A stretch of 59,240 nt of DNA. Origin: a virus. The DNA lies in IMG/VR virus record IMGVR_UViG_3300036791_000126, positions 1-59,240 of that record; one strand, written 5' to 3'. Both the position numbers and the translations under genes were made by a program. The notes beneath the pieces are model-generated. The model saw only the letters and a list, made by a program, of their open reading frames with translations, was not told the DNA's origin and searched no databases. Of this stretch, positions 48,867-57,128 are shown piece by piece (positions within the stretch are counted from its first letter, which is position 1; every line of letters starts with the position of its first letter).

Positions 48867-49047
48867 TCGCACACTGTGCGTCACAAGTGCGGCGCCGAGT
48901 GCGGCGCGACTCACAGACGGAAAGGTACGCCTGGACGTGTAACGATAATGTGTGCCAATCATAACACTCTGATAACACCTCTCGTGTCATACTGTGCATG
49001 CGCGCACAAGGCAAGCGCGCATCACCCCCATACCGAAAGGCTCAACC

Positions 49048-50151
49048 ATGAATCCATTCGTCGCCCACAGGAACCGCCTCGCAAGTGAAGCAGCCGCACG
49101 CGATGCAATCGTCGCACGTGTCAACTGCCACGCTCAACTGAGCAGCATGCGCAGCATGCCTGCAATCGCCCCGATCAATCTGCCGGGCCGCAAGTGTGAC
49201 AGTGGCATGACGCTAGACGCACAGTGTGAGCAGGCTCGCAAGGTGAGCGAGGCACGTGCCCAGCTGCGCACACACTGGAACGAAAGCAAGCTGATGGCGC
49301 GCTGTGGTCTGCGCGTGGAACGTCAGCACAGTGGCACCGAGGATGGCCACCTCTACTGCATCGTCGGCACCGAGGATGAGAACGGCTGGTATCTGTGGCC
49401 GGAACATGCTCGCATGGATGCACTCGCAATCGCGCACGACACACTAGACGCACCGATGCCTCTGGAAAGCGCTGTGCGGGCGCCTGTGCTCTCACGTGAG
49501 CAGCGACAGTATGGGAAGCTGATGCGCGACGCAATCGTCCGTGAGCGCGTCCTGACGCACGAGGAGCGTGAGCGCATGCAGAACGAGCAGAACGAGCAGA
49601 CTCATGCAAGCAAGGCAACCAAGCAGGCCGCGCGTGCTGCTGAACTGAATGGTGGGGTGATCCCCGCAAGCAAGGCCAAGCTGTCAAGCGTCACGCGGCG
49701 CCCGCGCCTGTACGGGAGTCTGACCGATGGTCTGGAAGTACGCGCGGCTGCACGTGGCGCATACGGGGATCGCAAGGTGCGCATCGTCCCTGGTCTGAAA
49801 GTCACGCAGCGCGATCACTACGCACCGCACAGCACGCTACGCCACGTGTACACAATCGGTGTGGCAACACACCCTGACGCCGATGGAGCGAACTACGCGC
49901 AAGCCATTGACCACGTCAGGCGTCACCCCTCACTAGCAGCCGTCACAGTGATCTACGCGGACGGCACGCGCATCGTCCGGCCCGTAAGCGACTACGTGAG
50001 CGCTGAGCAGGCCGCACGTGCTGAGGCGCGTAAGGCGCGTAAGGCTACTGCCGTGAGTCAGGCGCGTGAGGTGATGAGCGCGAGCCGTGCGGTGCATACG
50101 TCAGATGAACGGTTCGGTGCGCACGCCGAACTAGCCTCCGGGGCCGCGTGA
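49048..50151 (+). CDS. GC-rich orphan protein at start of late block
   Basis: The protein has 367 residues from the ATG at 49048 with GAAAGG upstream; the frame is open back to 48994 without a ribosome site. Ala, Arg and Glu are abundant, and third positions are mostly G or C, unlike neighbouring genes. Segments include GRKCDSGMTLDAQCEQARKV, VLTHEERERMQNEQNEQ and a C-terminal AEARKARKATAVSQAREVM. I find no family. The composition suggests later acquisition or a different expression regime. It lies alone between the repeat region and a strong hairpin. Confidence 0.6.
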   Translation: MNPFVAHRNRLASEAAARDAIVARVNCHAQLSSMRSMPAIAPINLPGRKCDSGMTLDAQCEQARKVSEARAQLRTHWNESKLMARCGLRVERQHSGTEDGHLYCIVGTEDENGWYLWPEHARMDALAIAHDTLDAPMPLESAVRAPVLSREQRQYGKLMRDAIVRERVLTHEERERMQNEQNEQTHASKATKQAARAAELNGGVIPASKAKLSSVTRRPRLYGSLTDGLEVRAAARGAYGDRKVRIVPGLKVTQRDHYAPHSTLRHVYTIGVATHPDADGANYAQAIDHVRRHPSLAAVTVIYADGTRIVRPVSDYVSAEQAARAEARKARKATAVSQAREVMSASRAVHTSDERFGAHAELASGAA

Positions 50152-50177
50152 GGCTAGCGAACATCCGTCCGACCCAA

Positions 50178-50209
50178 GCGCGCCGAGGGACTGTAAACCC
50201 TCGGCGCGC
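50178..50209 (+). terminator. Strong hairpin after the GC-rich gene
   Basis: Perfect 12-bp GC-rich stem, 50178-50189 with 50198-50209, 8-nt loop. No U-run follows, so it may be a processing or partial termination structure. An extended -10-like TGCTATCCT follows at 50311-50319 before the next gene. Confidence 0.6.
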
Positions 50210-50380
50210 AGAATATGAGGCGCTATCACCGTCTGTGTACGAAATCAAATCCCACTTCAAATTATTGATTTGCTCCTAACGCATGACCTGTGAGATTGCA
50301 CTGAGTAACGTGCTATCCTTCCTGGTGGGCCGAGCCATGCCCAAATCCCTAACCTGAAGCAACTGAAAGGAATCCATCAA

Positions 50381-50584
50381 ATGGCAGACGACCCACAAGC
50401 CTCTACCGTCGTGCTAGACCCACCTGTTTCAGGGACGAGGCAAATCAACCAAGCCCAGCTAATGTTTGAATTGCCCCACACCGCTACAACCACACTTGAA
50501 ACACCAACCACAGATCCACCTCCCACTGAGCCTCCTACTGATCCTGAACCAGATGATGATGGAGATGATGAGGATGAATCCTAA
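50381..50584 (+). CDS. Small acidic proline-rich protein
   Basis: The protein has 67 residues, with GAAAGGAATC before the ATG. The C-terminal half is PPPTEPPTDPEPDDDGDDEDES, a disordered acidic tail. It overlaps the next gene. It may be a terminase-complex accessory, but nothing proves it. Confidence 0.55.
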   Translation: MADDPQASTVVLDPPVSGTRQINQAQLMFELPHTATTTLETPTTDPPPTEPPTDPEPDDDGDDEDES

Positions 50585-51041
50585 CGCAGACAACACACCC
50601 GCCGGCGACCCCACAGATCCAACTGATCCCACACCCGATAAACTCAACCTCAACGCAGACGACACCAACACATCCGACCACGAACCCGAAACCACTGGCA
50701 ATCACTCAGAATTGTTTGGCCCAAGTGACGATGCACTAGCGGCTGAATATGCTAAGTATGCAAAGTCGCTTAGAGAAGAGTTTGAGCGTAACCCCTCACC
50801 GGAAGATAGAGCTGCTGAGAACGTCGAAAGATTCACAAGAGATTTCTTCAAGAAACACATTGCAAGTGCAGCAGCTCAGATCGTGTGGCTCTCAGCCAAC
50901 TCCACTAGCGACTCGGTGCGTTTGCGCGCTTGCCAGGTAATCGTCAAGGAAGCGCTTGCTGATGCACGTGCAGATGGCGATGGTATCAAGGATCTTCTCA
51001 AAGATTTGATGATTGATCCTAATAGCCCGCAGTTCTCCTAA
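50574..51041 (+). CDS. Terminase small subunit candidate
   Basis: The protein has 155 residues from the ATG at 50574 (GGAG 9 bp upstream; ATGs at 50565 and 50568 are alternatives). An acidic low-complexity start is followed by helices (AAEYAKYAKSLREEFERN, VERFTRDFFKKHIASAAAQI, VRLRACQVIVKEALADA). The size, helical fold and position two genes before the large terminase suit the DNA-recognition subunit, but no classical helix-turn-helix is evident. Confidence 0.55.
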   Translation: MNPNADNTPAGDPTDPTDPTPDKLNLNADDTNTSDHEPETTGNHSELFGPSDDALAAEYAKYAKSLREEFERNPSPEDRAAENVERFTRDFFKKHIASAAAQIVWLSANSTSDSVRLRACQVIVKEALADARADGDGIKDLLKDLMIDPNSPQFS

Positions 51042-51064
51042 CCCCCAACACACAAGGAAAAAAG

Positions 51065-51274
51065 ATGAGTAGCTCAGAAGCCGATGACACTCAGCCCGAA
51101 GATGCAGCAGAAGAGGCTGAGGAGGCAGGCCAAATGGTTACCATCATCACGCACACTATCACCAGTACACCTGATAGCGATGGTGACTATGGTATCCCCA
51201 CCGTAGAAACCAGTGTCATTTCAGGCCCCATCGAAGATGTCGAAGAAGAGATGGAAGATAACGGCGACGACTGA
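51065..51274 (+). CDS. Small acidic protein before terminase
   Basis: The protein has 69 residues with AAGGAAAA upstream. Very acidic ends (DAAEEAEEAG, EDVEEEMEDNGDD) flank a beta-like core (MVTIITHTITSTPDSD). The TGATG overlap with the terminase gene implies coupling. Function is unknown. Confidence 0.55.
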   Translation: MSSSEADDTQPEDAAEEAEEAGQMVTIITHTITSTPDSDGDYGIPTVETSVISGPIEDVEEEMEDNGDD

Positions 51275-52821
51275 TGTCACTGTTAGTTAATCCATCAGGT
51301 GTTGAGCCTGGCATATCTGCTGAAGCCCTGTATAAGAAAATAGGGTTTAAGTCGCATTCCCCTGGTCAGCACGATTACCTCCTTTCTAAAGCGCGGTTCA
51401 ACGTGCCCTGCTGCGGTAGACGCTATGGCAAGTCTATCGTGGCAGGGCATCGTATGACGCATAAATCATTTGTGCCCGATTCATGGAACTGGATCGTTGG
51501 CCCTACGTACAAGCTTGGTGAGAAAGAGTTTAGAGTCACCTACGACGACTATCGCAAGTTGGGCTTGCTCAAATATTGTCGCAAGGGTTACAGTGCAGCC
51601 CAAGGCACCATGTATATTAAAACACCATGGGGCGCAACAATCGAAGTCGTCTCAGCAGACAAGCCCGATTCACTACTTGGTGAGGGTTTGTCACACGCAA
51701 TTATGTCTGAGGCTGCACGTCACGATCAATCCACATGGGAGCAGTATGTCGAACCAGCTCTGTCTGACTTGCTTGGCAGTTGTGACTTCCCCAGTACCCC
51801 TAAAGGATACAACTGGTATCACGGCTTGTGGCTGCTTGGACAAGAAGCCGATCTATTCAATCTTCACGCCGCTAGCAACCGCGCAGCCACCACACCCCAG
51901 TCCAATCAACCCACACCTAACCCCAACAACATTGCCAACATAACCGCCCAACAACCTGAATTAGCCGCAGGAATGTCTCAATATCGTTCATGGTCGTTTC
52001 CTACTTGGGAAAATTCCGTAAGATTCCCAGGAGGTTTGCTAAACCCAGAAATACAGCGTGTTAAGCGGCTCGCAAGCAAGCATTGGTTCGATCAAGAGTA
52101 CGGTGCGAGCTTTACAACGATGGCCGGAACCATTTATGAAGAGTTTAATGACAAAACAATGGTCATTCGCACCCCAACTGACCCACTTCAGTGCTTCAAT
52201 CCTGCATGGGCCAACTACCTAGCCTTCGACTATGGATTTAGCAACCCATTTGTCTGTTTGGACATACAAGTAGACCAAGATGACACCTTCTACGTCTGGC
52301 GTGAGTACTACAAGTCCTACATCTCAACTCACGAACATGGCCTCTACTTGCTTAACCGCCCCCAACCCCAAGGCTATCATATCGATGCAATGTGGGGTGA
52401 CCCACGTGGCGCGGATCAGGCTGCTACCCTAGCTCTCACGATTGGCTACGTCAGCCAAGAAGATACTCCTTATACACTGGCTGTTGAGGAACTAAAGCGG
52501 CTGATGAAAGCCGATAAAGTCAGAATTCACCACAGTTGCACCAATCTTATCAGGCAGCTCACGCAGCTACACGTCAAAGAGCAGCTCCGTCGTACCAGTA
52601 ATACCCAGGACTTCAATGAATACTCGAACGAGGGTAATATCCAGCATAAGATAGATGACCACGCCGCTGACGCACTACGGTACTTCATTGGCCCGTACTA
52701 CGTGAACGGCGCAGGAATCAGTCTAGCCGACGTTTATGGTCAACAGTATAAAGGCTCTGAAAGCGAACAGTTCGTGCTAGCCCATAACGACCACATCACA
52801 TTGGGCACCACGCTCTATTAG
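51274..52821 (+). CDS. terL: Terminase large subunit
   Basis: The protein has 515 residues. CCGRRYGKS near residue 47 is the Walker A-type motif. SHAIMSEAARHD is the Walker B region, with Ser where an Asp is common before the catalytic Glu. The nuclease domain shows AFDYGF (~315), WGDPRGADQ (~373) and DDHAADALRY (~461), supplying the three acids of the RNase H-like site. It would pump DNA into the prohead and cut it. Residues ~195-240 are an Asn/Pro/Gln-rich insertion between the two domains. Confidence 0.92.
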   Translation: MSLLVNPSGVEPGISAEALYKKIGFKSHSPGQHDYLLSKARFNVPCCGRRYGKSIVAGHRMTHKSFVPDSWNWIVGPTYKLGEKEFRVTYDDYRKLGLLKYCRKGYSAAQGTMYIKTPWGATIEVVSADKPDSLLGEGLSHAIMSEAARHDQSTWEQYVEPALSDLLGSCDFPSTPKGYNWYHGLWLLGQEADLFNLHAASNRAATTPQSNQPTPNPNNIANITAQQPELAAGMSQYRSWSFPTWENSVRFPGGLLNPEIQRVKRLASKHWFDQEYGASFTTMAGTIYEEFNDKTMVIRTPTDPLQCFNPAWANYLAFDYGFSNPFVCLDIQVDQDDTFYVWREYYKSYISTHEHGLYLLNRPQPQGYHIDAMWGDPRGADQAATLALTIGYVSQEDTPYTLAVEELKRLMKADKVRIHHSCTNLIRQLTQLHVKEQLRRTSNTQDFNEYSNEGNIQHKIDDHAADALRYFIGPYYVNGAGISLADVYGQQYKGSESEQFVLAHNDHITLGTTLY

Positions 52822-52846
52822 TTCACACCCAAATAACAGCCCAATC

Positions 52847-52880
52847 TGCTCCTGTGCGGCCTTTGTAAACCACGGCCCCG
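52847..52880 (+). repeat. Dispersed CCTGTGC motif, copy G
   Basis: Intergenic between terminase and portal genes. GCTCCTGTGCGGCCTTTG then GGCCCCG. The 88-base gap holds nothing else that I recognise. Confidence 0.65.
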
Positions 52881-52909
52881 CTCGTTGCAAACAGCACTAA
52901 CTCACTCAC

Positions 52910-54478
52910 ATGGCACTTATACCCCGACGCAAATCAAGCAAGTCGCCCAAGAAGCCACAAGTCGCTGGTACCGCAGCGAAGAACATTCCGACTGGAACTA
53001 GTGGGCTTAACGCTGGCAATCAAGCATTAGGACAAATTCCACGGCCTGACTTGAATAGCGAGCTAGGCTCGTCTGTCCCCGTTGTAATCAGGGAGATCGT
53101 ACCTGATCTAGCGCCTGGTTACACATCTATCCTGACTTACTGGAAGATGATGCGGGACTCGACCGTGGATATGTCTGTGCGTGTCATGAAAACTCCTATC
53201 CTCGGTGCTGACTATTACGTCGAGCCTTACAGTAATGACCCCGCGGATCTATTGGTTGCCGAGTTCATTGAGAATAATCTCTTTGAGGGCATGACGGCCC
53301 CGTTCAACAACTCGCTTGAGGACATATTGCATTTTTGTGAAGATGGTTACTCAGTCGTCGAGAAAGTCTATGAGCAGCGTGAGTGGAGTGCCTCAGCAAA
53401 AGGCGCCAACACCAAGACGTATACGATGCTCAAGAAGCTCGGTGTGCGTCCAGCGCAAACGGTGCAAGAGATTGTCTACGATAACAACGGTGGCCCAACA
53501 CAAGTCGTTCAGGGCGCTATTCAGTCGGATGGCACTAGCAAGCAAGTCACCATAGATATCGCTAAGGTGATGGTTTTCTCGTGGAACAAGTCGGGCGGTA
53601 ACCTCCAGGGCAAGTCGATCCTCAGAACTGCCTACCCGCATTGGTTCTACAAGACACATATGTATAAGATGGATGCTATCCAGAAAGAACGGCACGCCAT
53701 TGGTATCCCGCGTGGCAAGGTTCTCCCTGGAGCCAAGGAAAGCGATAAGATTATGTTGCGCACCTTGTTGCGTAACTTGAGGTCGAACGAAGAAAGTTTC
53801 GTCATTCAGACGCCCACCATTGAAATCGACTTCATCGAGCCTTCGACACAACTCGTCGATGTCATTAAATCGGCGGAACATCATAACGCGGCGATCATGG
53901 CTAACGTCATGGGTCAGTTCCTTGTCATGGGAATGCAGGTCGCCGGTGGGAGCGGTGGAAGAAACACAGCTTCCACAGGAGCTGATATGTTCATGAAGGC
54001 GATGAAACACGTCGCTAACTACATCGCCCAAACAATCAACATGTATCTCATTCCCGAGCTTGTCGTGTGGAACTTTCCCACCAAGAACTTCCCACAACTC
54101 AAGTGTCGCAATATTGGCGAGACGCGCGACCTCCAAATGCTTGGCGCTGCGCTCGCCAATCTCTTTGCTCAGGGTGCATTGACGACTGACATGGATACCG
54201 AGAACTGGATCAGGGAGACGTTTGACATGCCCGACAAGCTTCCTGATGCACAACCCACAGTTCCAGTCACTCCCAAAGATGTCACCCCACTTACTCCCGA
54301 AGCAATCCTCGCTGCTGCCGCTGGTAAAGCCGCGCCCACACAAACCAATGGTACACAAACCACACCACCTACTAATGGCAAGGGCCCCAAGGCAGCAGTA
54401 GCTAACCAAAAAGGCAATGTCACTCCAGGAGCAGTTAAGACTGGTAATGTTGGAGTCCCACCAATGGGTGCTCACTAA
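52910..54478 (+). CDS. Portal protein, DUF935/Mu gp29-like
   Basis: The protein has 522 residues. YTSILTYWKMMRDSTVDMSV, EDILHFCEDGYSVVEKVYEQ, KVMVFSWNKSGGNLQGKSIL and FYKTHMYKMDAIQKERHAIG are the ordered blocks of the DUF935 portal family. Portals form the dodecameric ring for DNA entry and tail attachment. The C-terminal ~110 residues are Pro/Thr/Ala-rich. Place after the terminase is canonical. Confidence 0.9.
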   Translation: MALIPRRKSSKSPKKPQVAGTAAKNIPTGTSGLNAGNQALGQIPRPDLNSELGSSVPVVIREIVPDLAPGYTSILTYWKMMRDSTVDMSVRVMKTPILGADYYVEPYSNDPADLLVAEFIENNLFEGMTAPFNNSLEDILHFCEDGYSVVEKVYEQREWSASAKGANTKTYTMLKKLGVRPAQTVQEIVYDNNGGPTQVVQGAIQSDGTSKQVTIDIAKVMVFSWNKSGGNLQGKSILRTAYPHWFYKTHMYKMDAIQKERHAIGIPRGKVLPGAKESDKIMLRTLLRNLRSNEESFVIQTPTIEIDFIEPSTQLVDVIKSAEHHNAAIMANVMGQFLVMGMQVAGGSGGRNTASTGADMFMKAMKHVANYIAQTINMYLIPELVVWNFPTKNFPQLKCRNIGETRDLQMLGAALANLFAQGALTTDMDTENWIRETFDMPDKLPDAQPTVPVTPKDVTPLTPEAILAAAAGKAAPTQTNGTQTTPPTNGKGPKAAVANQKGNVTPGAVKTGNVGVPPMGAH

Positions 54479-54744
54479 TGGCTCACAGTCATACCCGTGC
54501 AGTTGACGATGAAGTCACTGTTCCAATTCAGGACATGGCCTGTGCTGCTTTTGGAGCGGAGGCCGCCGCGTTGCCAAAAGTCAAACTCAACAGATACTTC
54601 GTCAAGAACGAACGGCTTTATTACATCAGAACTATTACACACGGTGTAAACTATTCGGCGTACTTCATCGAGAATTGCGAAACGGATTACACGATGTGGG
54701 TCAGTGGCTCATTTCTCACGGGAAAGGAGGTGACGTGGATCTAA
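54478..54744 (+). CDS. Hypothetical protein adjoining the portal
   Basis: The protein has 88 residues with a TAATG overlap. A beta-like body (NRYFVKNERLYYIRTITHG, YTMWVSGSFLTGKEVTWI) is seen. Its stop lies inside the HNH gene start. A copy of the dispersed motif (54537-54570) encodes part of its N-terminal region. No known family. Confidence 0.5.
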   Translation: MAHSHTRAVDDEVTVPIQDMACAAFGAEAAALPKVKLNRYFVKNERLYYIRTITHGVNYSAYFIENCETDYTMWVSGSFLTGKEVTWI

Positions 54745-55247
54745 ATCAAATGATAGTTGAAATCCCTCTTTCACAAGATAAGACTGCATACATTAGTGCT
54801 CGACAATTTGAGAAAGTGTCGAAGCATAAATGGTTTGCATTCTGGAGTGGAAAAGGATGGTATGCGATTGCGAATATACACGGAAGGACTGTCCTTCTTC
54901 ATCGTTTCATTATGGATCGAAAAACGGGAGATGGAATGCAGATAGATCATATCGATGGAGATGGTTTAAACTGTGTAGACAGTAATCTCAGACTGGCGAC
55001 TAATCAACAGAATTCATTCAATCAGAAAAAAGCTGGTGGAATGACTTCCAAATATAAAGGTGTTTCATGGGATAACTGGAAATGTAAGTGGGTAGTATAC
55101 ATCAAAATAAACGGGAGAAATAAAAATTTGGGTCGTTTTAATTCTGAAGAAGAAGCAGCCAAAGCTTATGATAAAGCTGCTGTTGAATTCTTTGGGGAGT
55201 TTGCAAGACTCAATTTTCCGAGAGAGGGGGTGATTTTAAATAGATGA
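54735..55247 (+). CDS. HNH homing endonuclease with AP2 domain (copy 2)
   Basis: The protein has 170 residues from the GTG at 54735, which has GGAAAGGAGG immediately upstream; a longer frame begins inside the previous gene. The H-N-H core is LLHRFIMD, QIDHIDGDGLNC, NLRLATNQQN. The AP2 domain is YKGVSWDNWKCKW, NLGRFNSEEEAAKAYDKAA. It is a paralogue of the gene at 34862-35386. It sits between portal and protease genes, a typical free-standing homing position. Both ends overlap neighbouring genes, so the insertion keeps translational coupling. Confidence 0.88.
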   Translation: MDLNQMIVEIPLSQDKTAYISARQFEKVSKHKWFAFWSGKGWYAIANIHGRTVLLHRFIMDRKTGDGMQIDHIDGDGLNCVDSNLRLATNQQNSFNQKKAGGMTSKYKGVSWDNWKCKWVVYIKINGRNKNLGRFNSEEEAAKAYDKAAVEFFGEFARLNFPREGVILNR

Positions 55248-57097
55248 GAGAATTCGCCCTAGTTGATACACCGCAAATCGATGGCGGAAACGAAATCTGG
55301 ATTGAGGCGCTGCCTGCCAAGATTTTCCACACACCTCAGTACGGACAAGTTTCGATCACGTATGACAAGTTGAAGCGGTTTGTACAGAACTTCAACAGTC
55401 GTGTTCGTGGTCAAGACATCGCTACCGACTTCAATCACGGTATGGATCGTGCGAAGGGTAATCAGGCAAGCGGGTGGTTCAAGGAACTGGCTATTAAGCC
55501 GCATTCGCAAGATCCTACGCTTCCCAGCTTGTTTGCACGCATCGAGCTAACTGACGACGCACGTAAGGAGTTGGGTGAGAAGAAGTGGCGATACTTCTCA
55601 CTCGAATGGGAGGATTTGTGGACTGACAACAACGGAAAAGAATGGCAAGATGTCATTACTGGCGGAGGTTTCACGAATCGGCCGGTTGCCAAGAACATGA
55701 TGCCCATCAACTTCTCCGAGGCTATGTGGCAGGAGTTGGATTACGAGACAAAGAAACAGTTCGCTGTCTGGACGACTAAGACAGTAAACGATCTTCCCGA
55801 TAGTGCCTTCTTGTACGTGCAACCCGGTGGATCGAAAGACAGCGAGGGTAAAACTGTCCCCCGAAGCCTAAGGCACTTCCCGTATAAAGGCTCCGATGGC
55901 AAGATCGATTTGCCACACCTAAGAAATGCTATTGCTCGTATTCCTCAGGCTGGTAGTTGGCTGAGTGCCAGCATGAAGAATAGTCTGCAATCTCGTGCAC
56001 GAAAGATGTTGTCGAACGCGGGAGGTTCTCCCAGCATGGGTGAAACGTTAGAAGAAAATCTCAACATTATCGACCCCAATGCAATTAACCCCGAGATGCA
56101 GCAAGCGATTATCTCGGCTGCCAATCTGCTTGAACAGGCTGGTTATACCTTCAAAGAATCGAAGGAGTGGGAGCATTCTGAGCCTGGAACAGGTACACCG
56201 CCTGCGCCTAACTTGGGGCCTGAGTCAGGTATCACTGATCCCGCTATTGTGAATCAGTGGAGACGTGAGACGCCTCCTGGTGCATACGACGATCCCGTAA
56301 CTGGATTGCCTCAAGGCGGAACAACTCCCCCGATTCCAGCCAGCGCAACACCATCAACAACAATCAACATTGTACCTCCACAAGCCGGAAGTGCAACAGG
56401 TATACCACCGCTTACACCTACAACGCCCCCGACACCACCTACAACACCGCCGAGAGGAGGGAAGAAATTGTCTGAGGGAATGAGTGTAGAACAGGAGTAT
56501 GAACTGCGCAACATTCTGGGTATTACCTCGGATGGAGATGTTATCGAGGCTGCTCGACTTCAGCTTGGTGAACTGACTGAGTTGAAGCGTACCGTGGATG
56601 CTGCTTCTCAGGAGCGCAAGTTCGCTGAGGACTATCCCGCATTTTGGGGTGAGCACAACAAGCTCATGAATCGTGATCGTGAGAATAGCGCACGTCAGTT
56701 CAGTGAGTCTGTGTCTCGCGTGCGTAAGGCTGAGGGCTTTGGACTCAAGGAAACTGCAAAGGGTCTTAGCTCGATGTCGCTCAGCAAGGTTACGGAGCTT
56801 CACAAGCATTTCGCGGAAGGTACTGCTACTATCGAAGAGTTCGAGGATTGCATGAGAACCATCGTCAATGGTGGTATCGTGGAATTCGGCGAAATCGGTA
56901 GCAGCGCAACCGACGATATGCCTATCGTTGATACCAGCTCCGCGCCTGGTATCGCAACTGCCCGCAAGTTGTTCGCGGAAGTCGTTAGCAAGATCCAGAA
57001 GGACAATCCTGAAATGGATTACATGGCGGCAATCACTGAGGCTGGTAAGAGGCATCCCGATCTTGCCGAGGCTTACTCAGTTGCTCTGCCTGCCTAA
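55244..57097 (+). CDS. Prohead protease with C-terminal scaffold (Mu I-like)
   Basis: The protein has 617 residues. Residues ~10-160 match Mu I-type proteases (FVQNFNSRVRGQDIATDFNH, GNQASGWFKELAIKP, KWRYFSLEW, GGGFTNRPVAKNM). Residues ~185-260 form a small domain with AFLYVQPGG and PRSLRHFPYK. A Pro/Thr-rich linker at ~330-405 leads to a helical region (VEQEYELRNILG, ELTELKRTVDAASQERKF) typical of scaffolds. A strong internal start (56468) would make that region separately. The protease would mature the capsid and remove the scaffold. Confidence 0.85.
   Translation: MREFALVDTPQIDGGNEIWIEALPAKIFHTPQYGQVSITYDKLKRFVQNFNSRVRGQDIATDFNHGMDRAKGNQASGWFKELAIKPHSQDPTLPSLFARIELTDDARKELGEKKWRYFSLEWEDLWTDNNGKEWQDVITGGGFTNRPVAKNMMPINFSEAMWQELDYETKKQFAVWTTKTVNDLPDSAFLYVQPGGSKDSEGKTVPRSLRHFPYKGSDGKIDLPHLRNAIARIPQAGSWLSASMKNSLQSRARKMLSNAGGSPSMGETLEENLNIIDPNAINPEMQQAIISAANLLEQAGYTFKESKEWEHSEPGTGTPPAPNLGPESGITDPAIVNQWRRETPPGAYDDPVTGLPQGGTTPPIPASATPSTTINIVPPQAGSATGIPPLTPTTPPTPPTTPPRGGKKLSEGMSVEQEYELRNILGITSDGDVIEAARLQLGELTELKRTVDAASQERKFAEDYPAFWGEHNKLMNRDRENSARQFSESVSRVRKAEGFGLKETAKGLSSMSLSKVTELHKHFAEGTATIEEFEDCMRTIVNGGIVEFGEIGSSATDDMPIVDTSSAPGIATARKLFAEVVSKIQKDNPEMDYMAAITEAGKRHPDLAEAYSVALPA
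56468..57097 (+). CDS. Nested in-frame scaffold protein
   Basis: The internal start TTG at 56468 is in frame with the protease gene and is preceded by GAGAGGAGGG at ~7-bp spacing, far better than most sites in this genome. It would make a 209-residue product, the helical scaffold alone; an ATG at 56480 is a second option. Nested scaffold genes of this kind are established in lambda (C/Nu3) and Mu (I/Z). The site here is inferred from sequence. Confidence 0.75.
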   Translation: MSEGMSVEQEYELRNILGITSDGDVIEAARLQLGELTELKRTVDAASQERKFAEDYPAFWGEHNKLMNRDRENSARQFSESVSRVRKAEGFGLKETAKGLSSMSLSKVTELHKHFAEGTATIEEFEDCMRTIVNGGIVEFGEIGSSATDDMPIVDTSSAPGIATARKLFAEVVSKIQKDNPEMDYMAAITEAGKRHPDLAEAYSVALPA

Positions 57098-57128
57098 TCT
57101 AATTGCCCGAAAGGCGGTGAATTAATCA

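Larger units (their letters stand above)
48483..49047. promoter_or_regulatory. Divergent control region rich in short tandem repeats
   Basis: This 565-bp gene-free stretch separates the leftward early genes from the rightward late genes. Four arrays follow each other: TTGCCAAGTTTG-type units (48572-48640), 8-bp CACCTGCT/CAGCTGCT units (48691-48722), 8-bp CATCTCAG-type units (48725-48756), and 7-bp GCTACGT units (48838-48866). An inverted repeat 48770-48780/48830-48840 encloses nested pairs. The composition and position suit an origin, iteron cluster or regulatory switch. No clear promoter pair is visible. Confidence 0.6.

Noticed and set aside
49175-49687. 170-codon minus-strand frame antisense to the GC-rich orphan gene
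   Set aside because: High GC leaves all frames open; the plus frame has the ribosome site and sensible codon use.
53393-54475. Long minus-strand open frame (360 codons) antisense to the portal gene
   Set aside because: It lacks a ribosome site, is rich in Cys/His/Arg from reading a coding strand backwards, and overlaps a well-identified gene along its whole length.
56354-57055. 233-codon minus-strand frame antisense to protease/scaffold
   Set aside because: No start signal and composition of a reverse-read coding strand.
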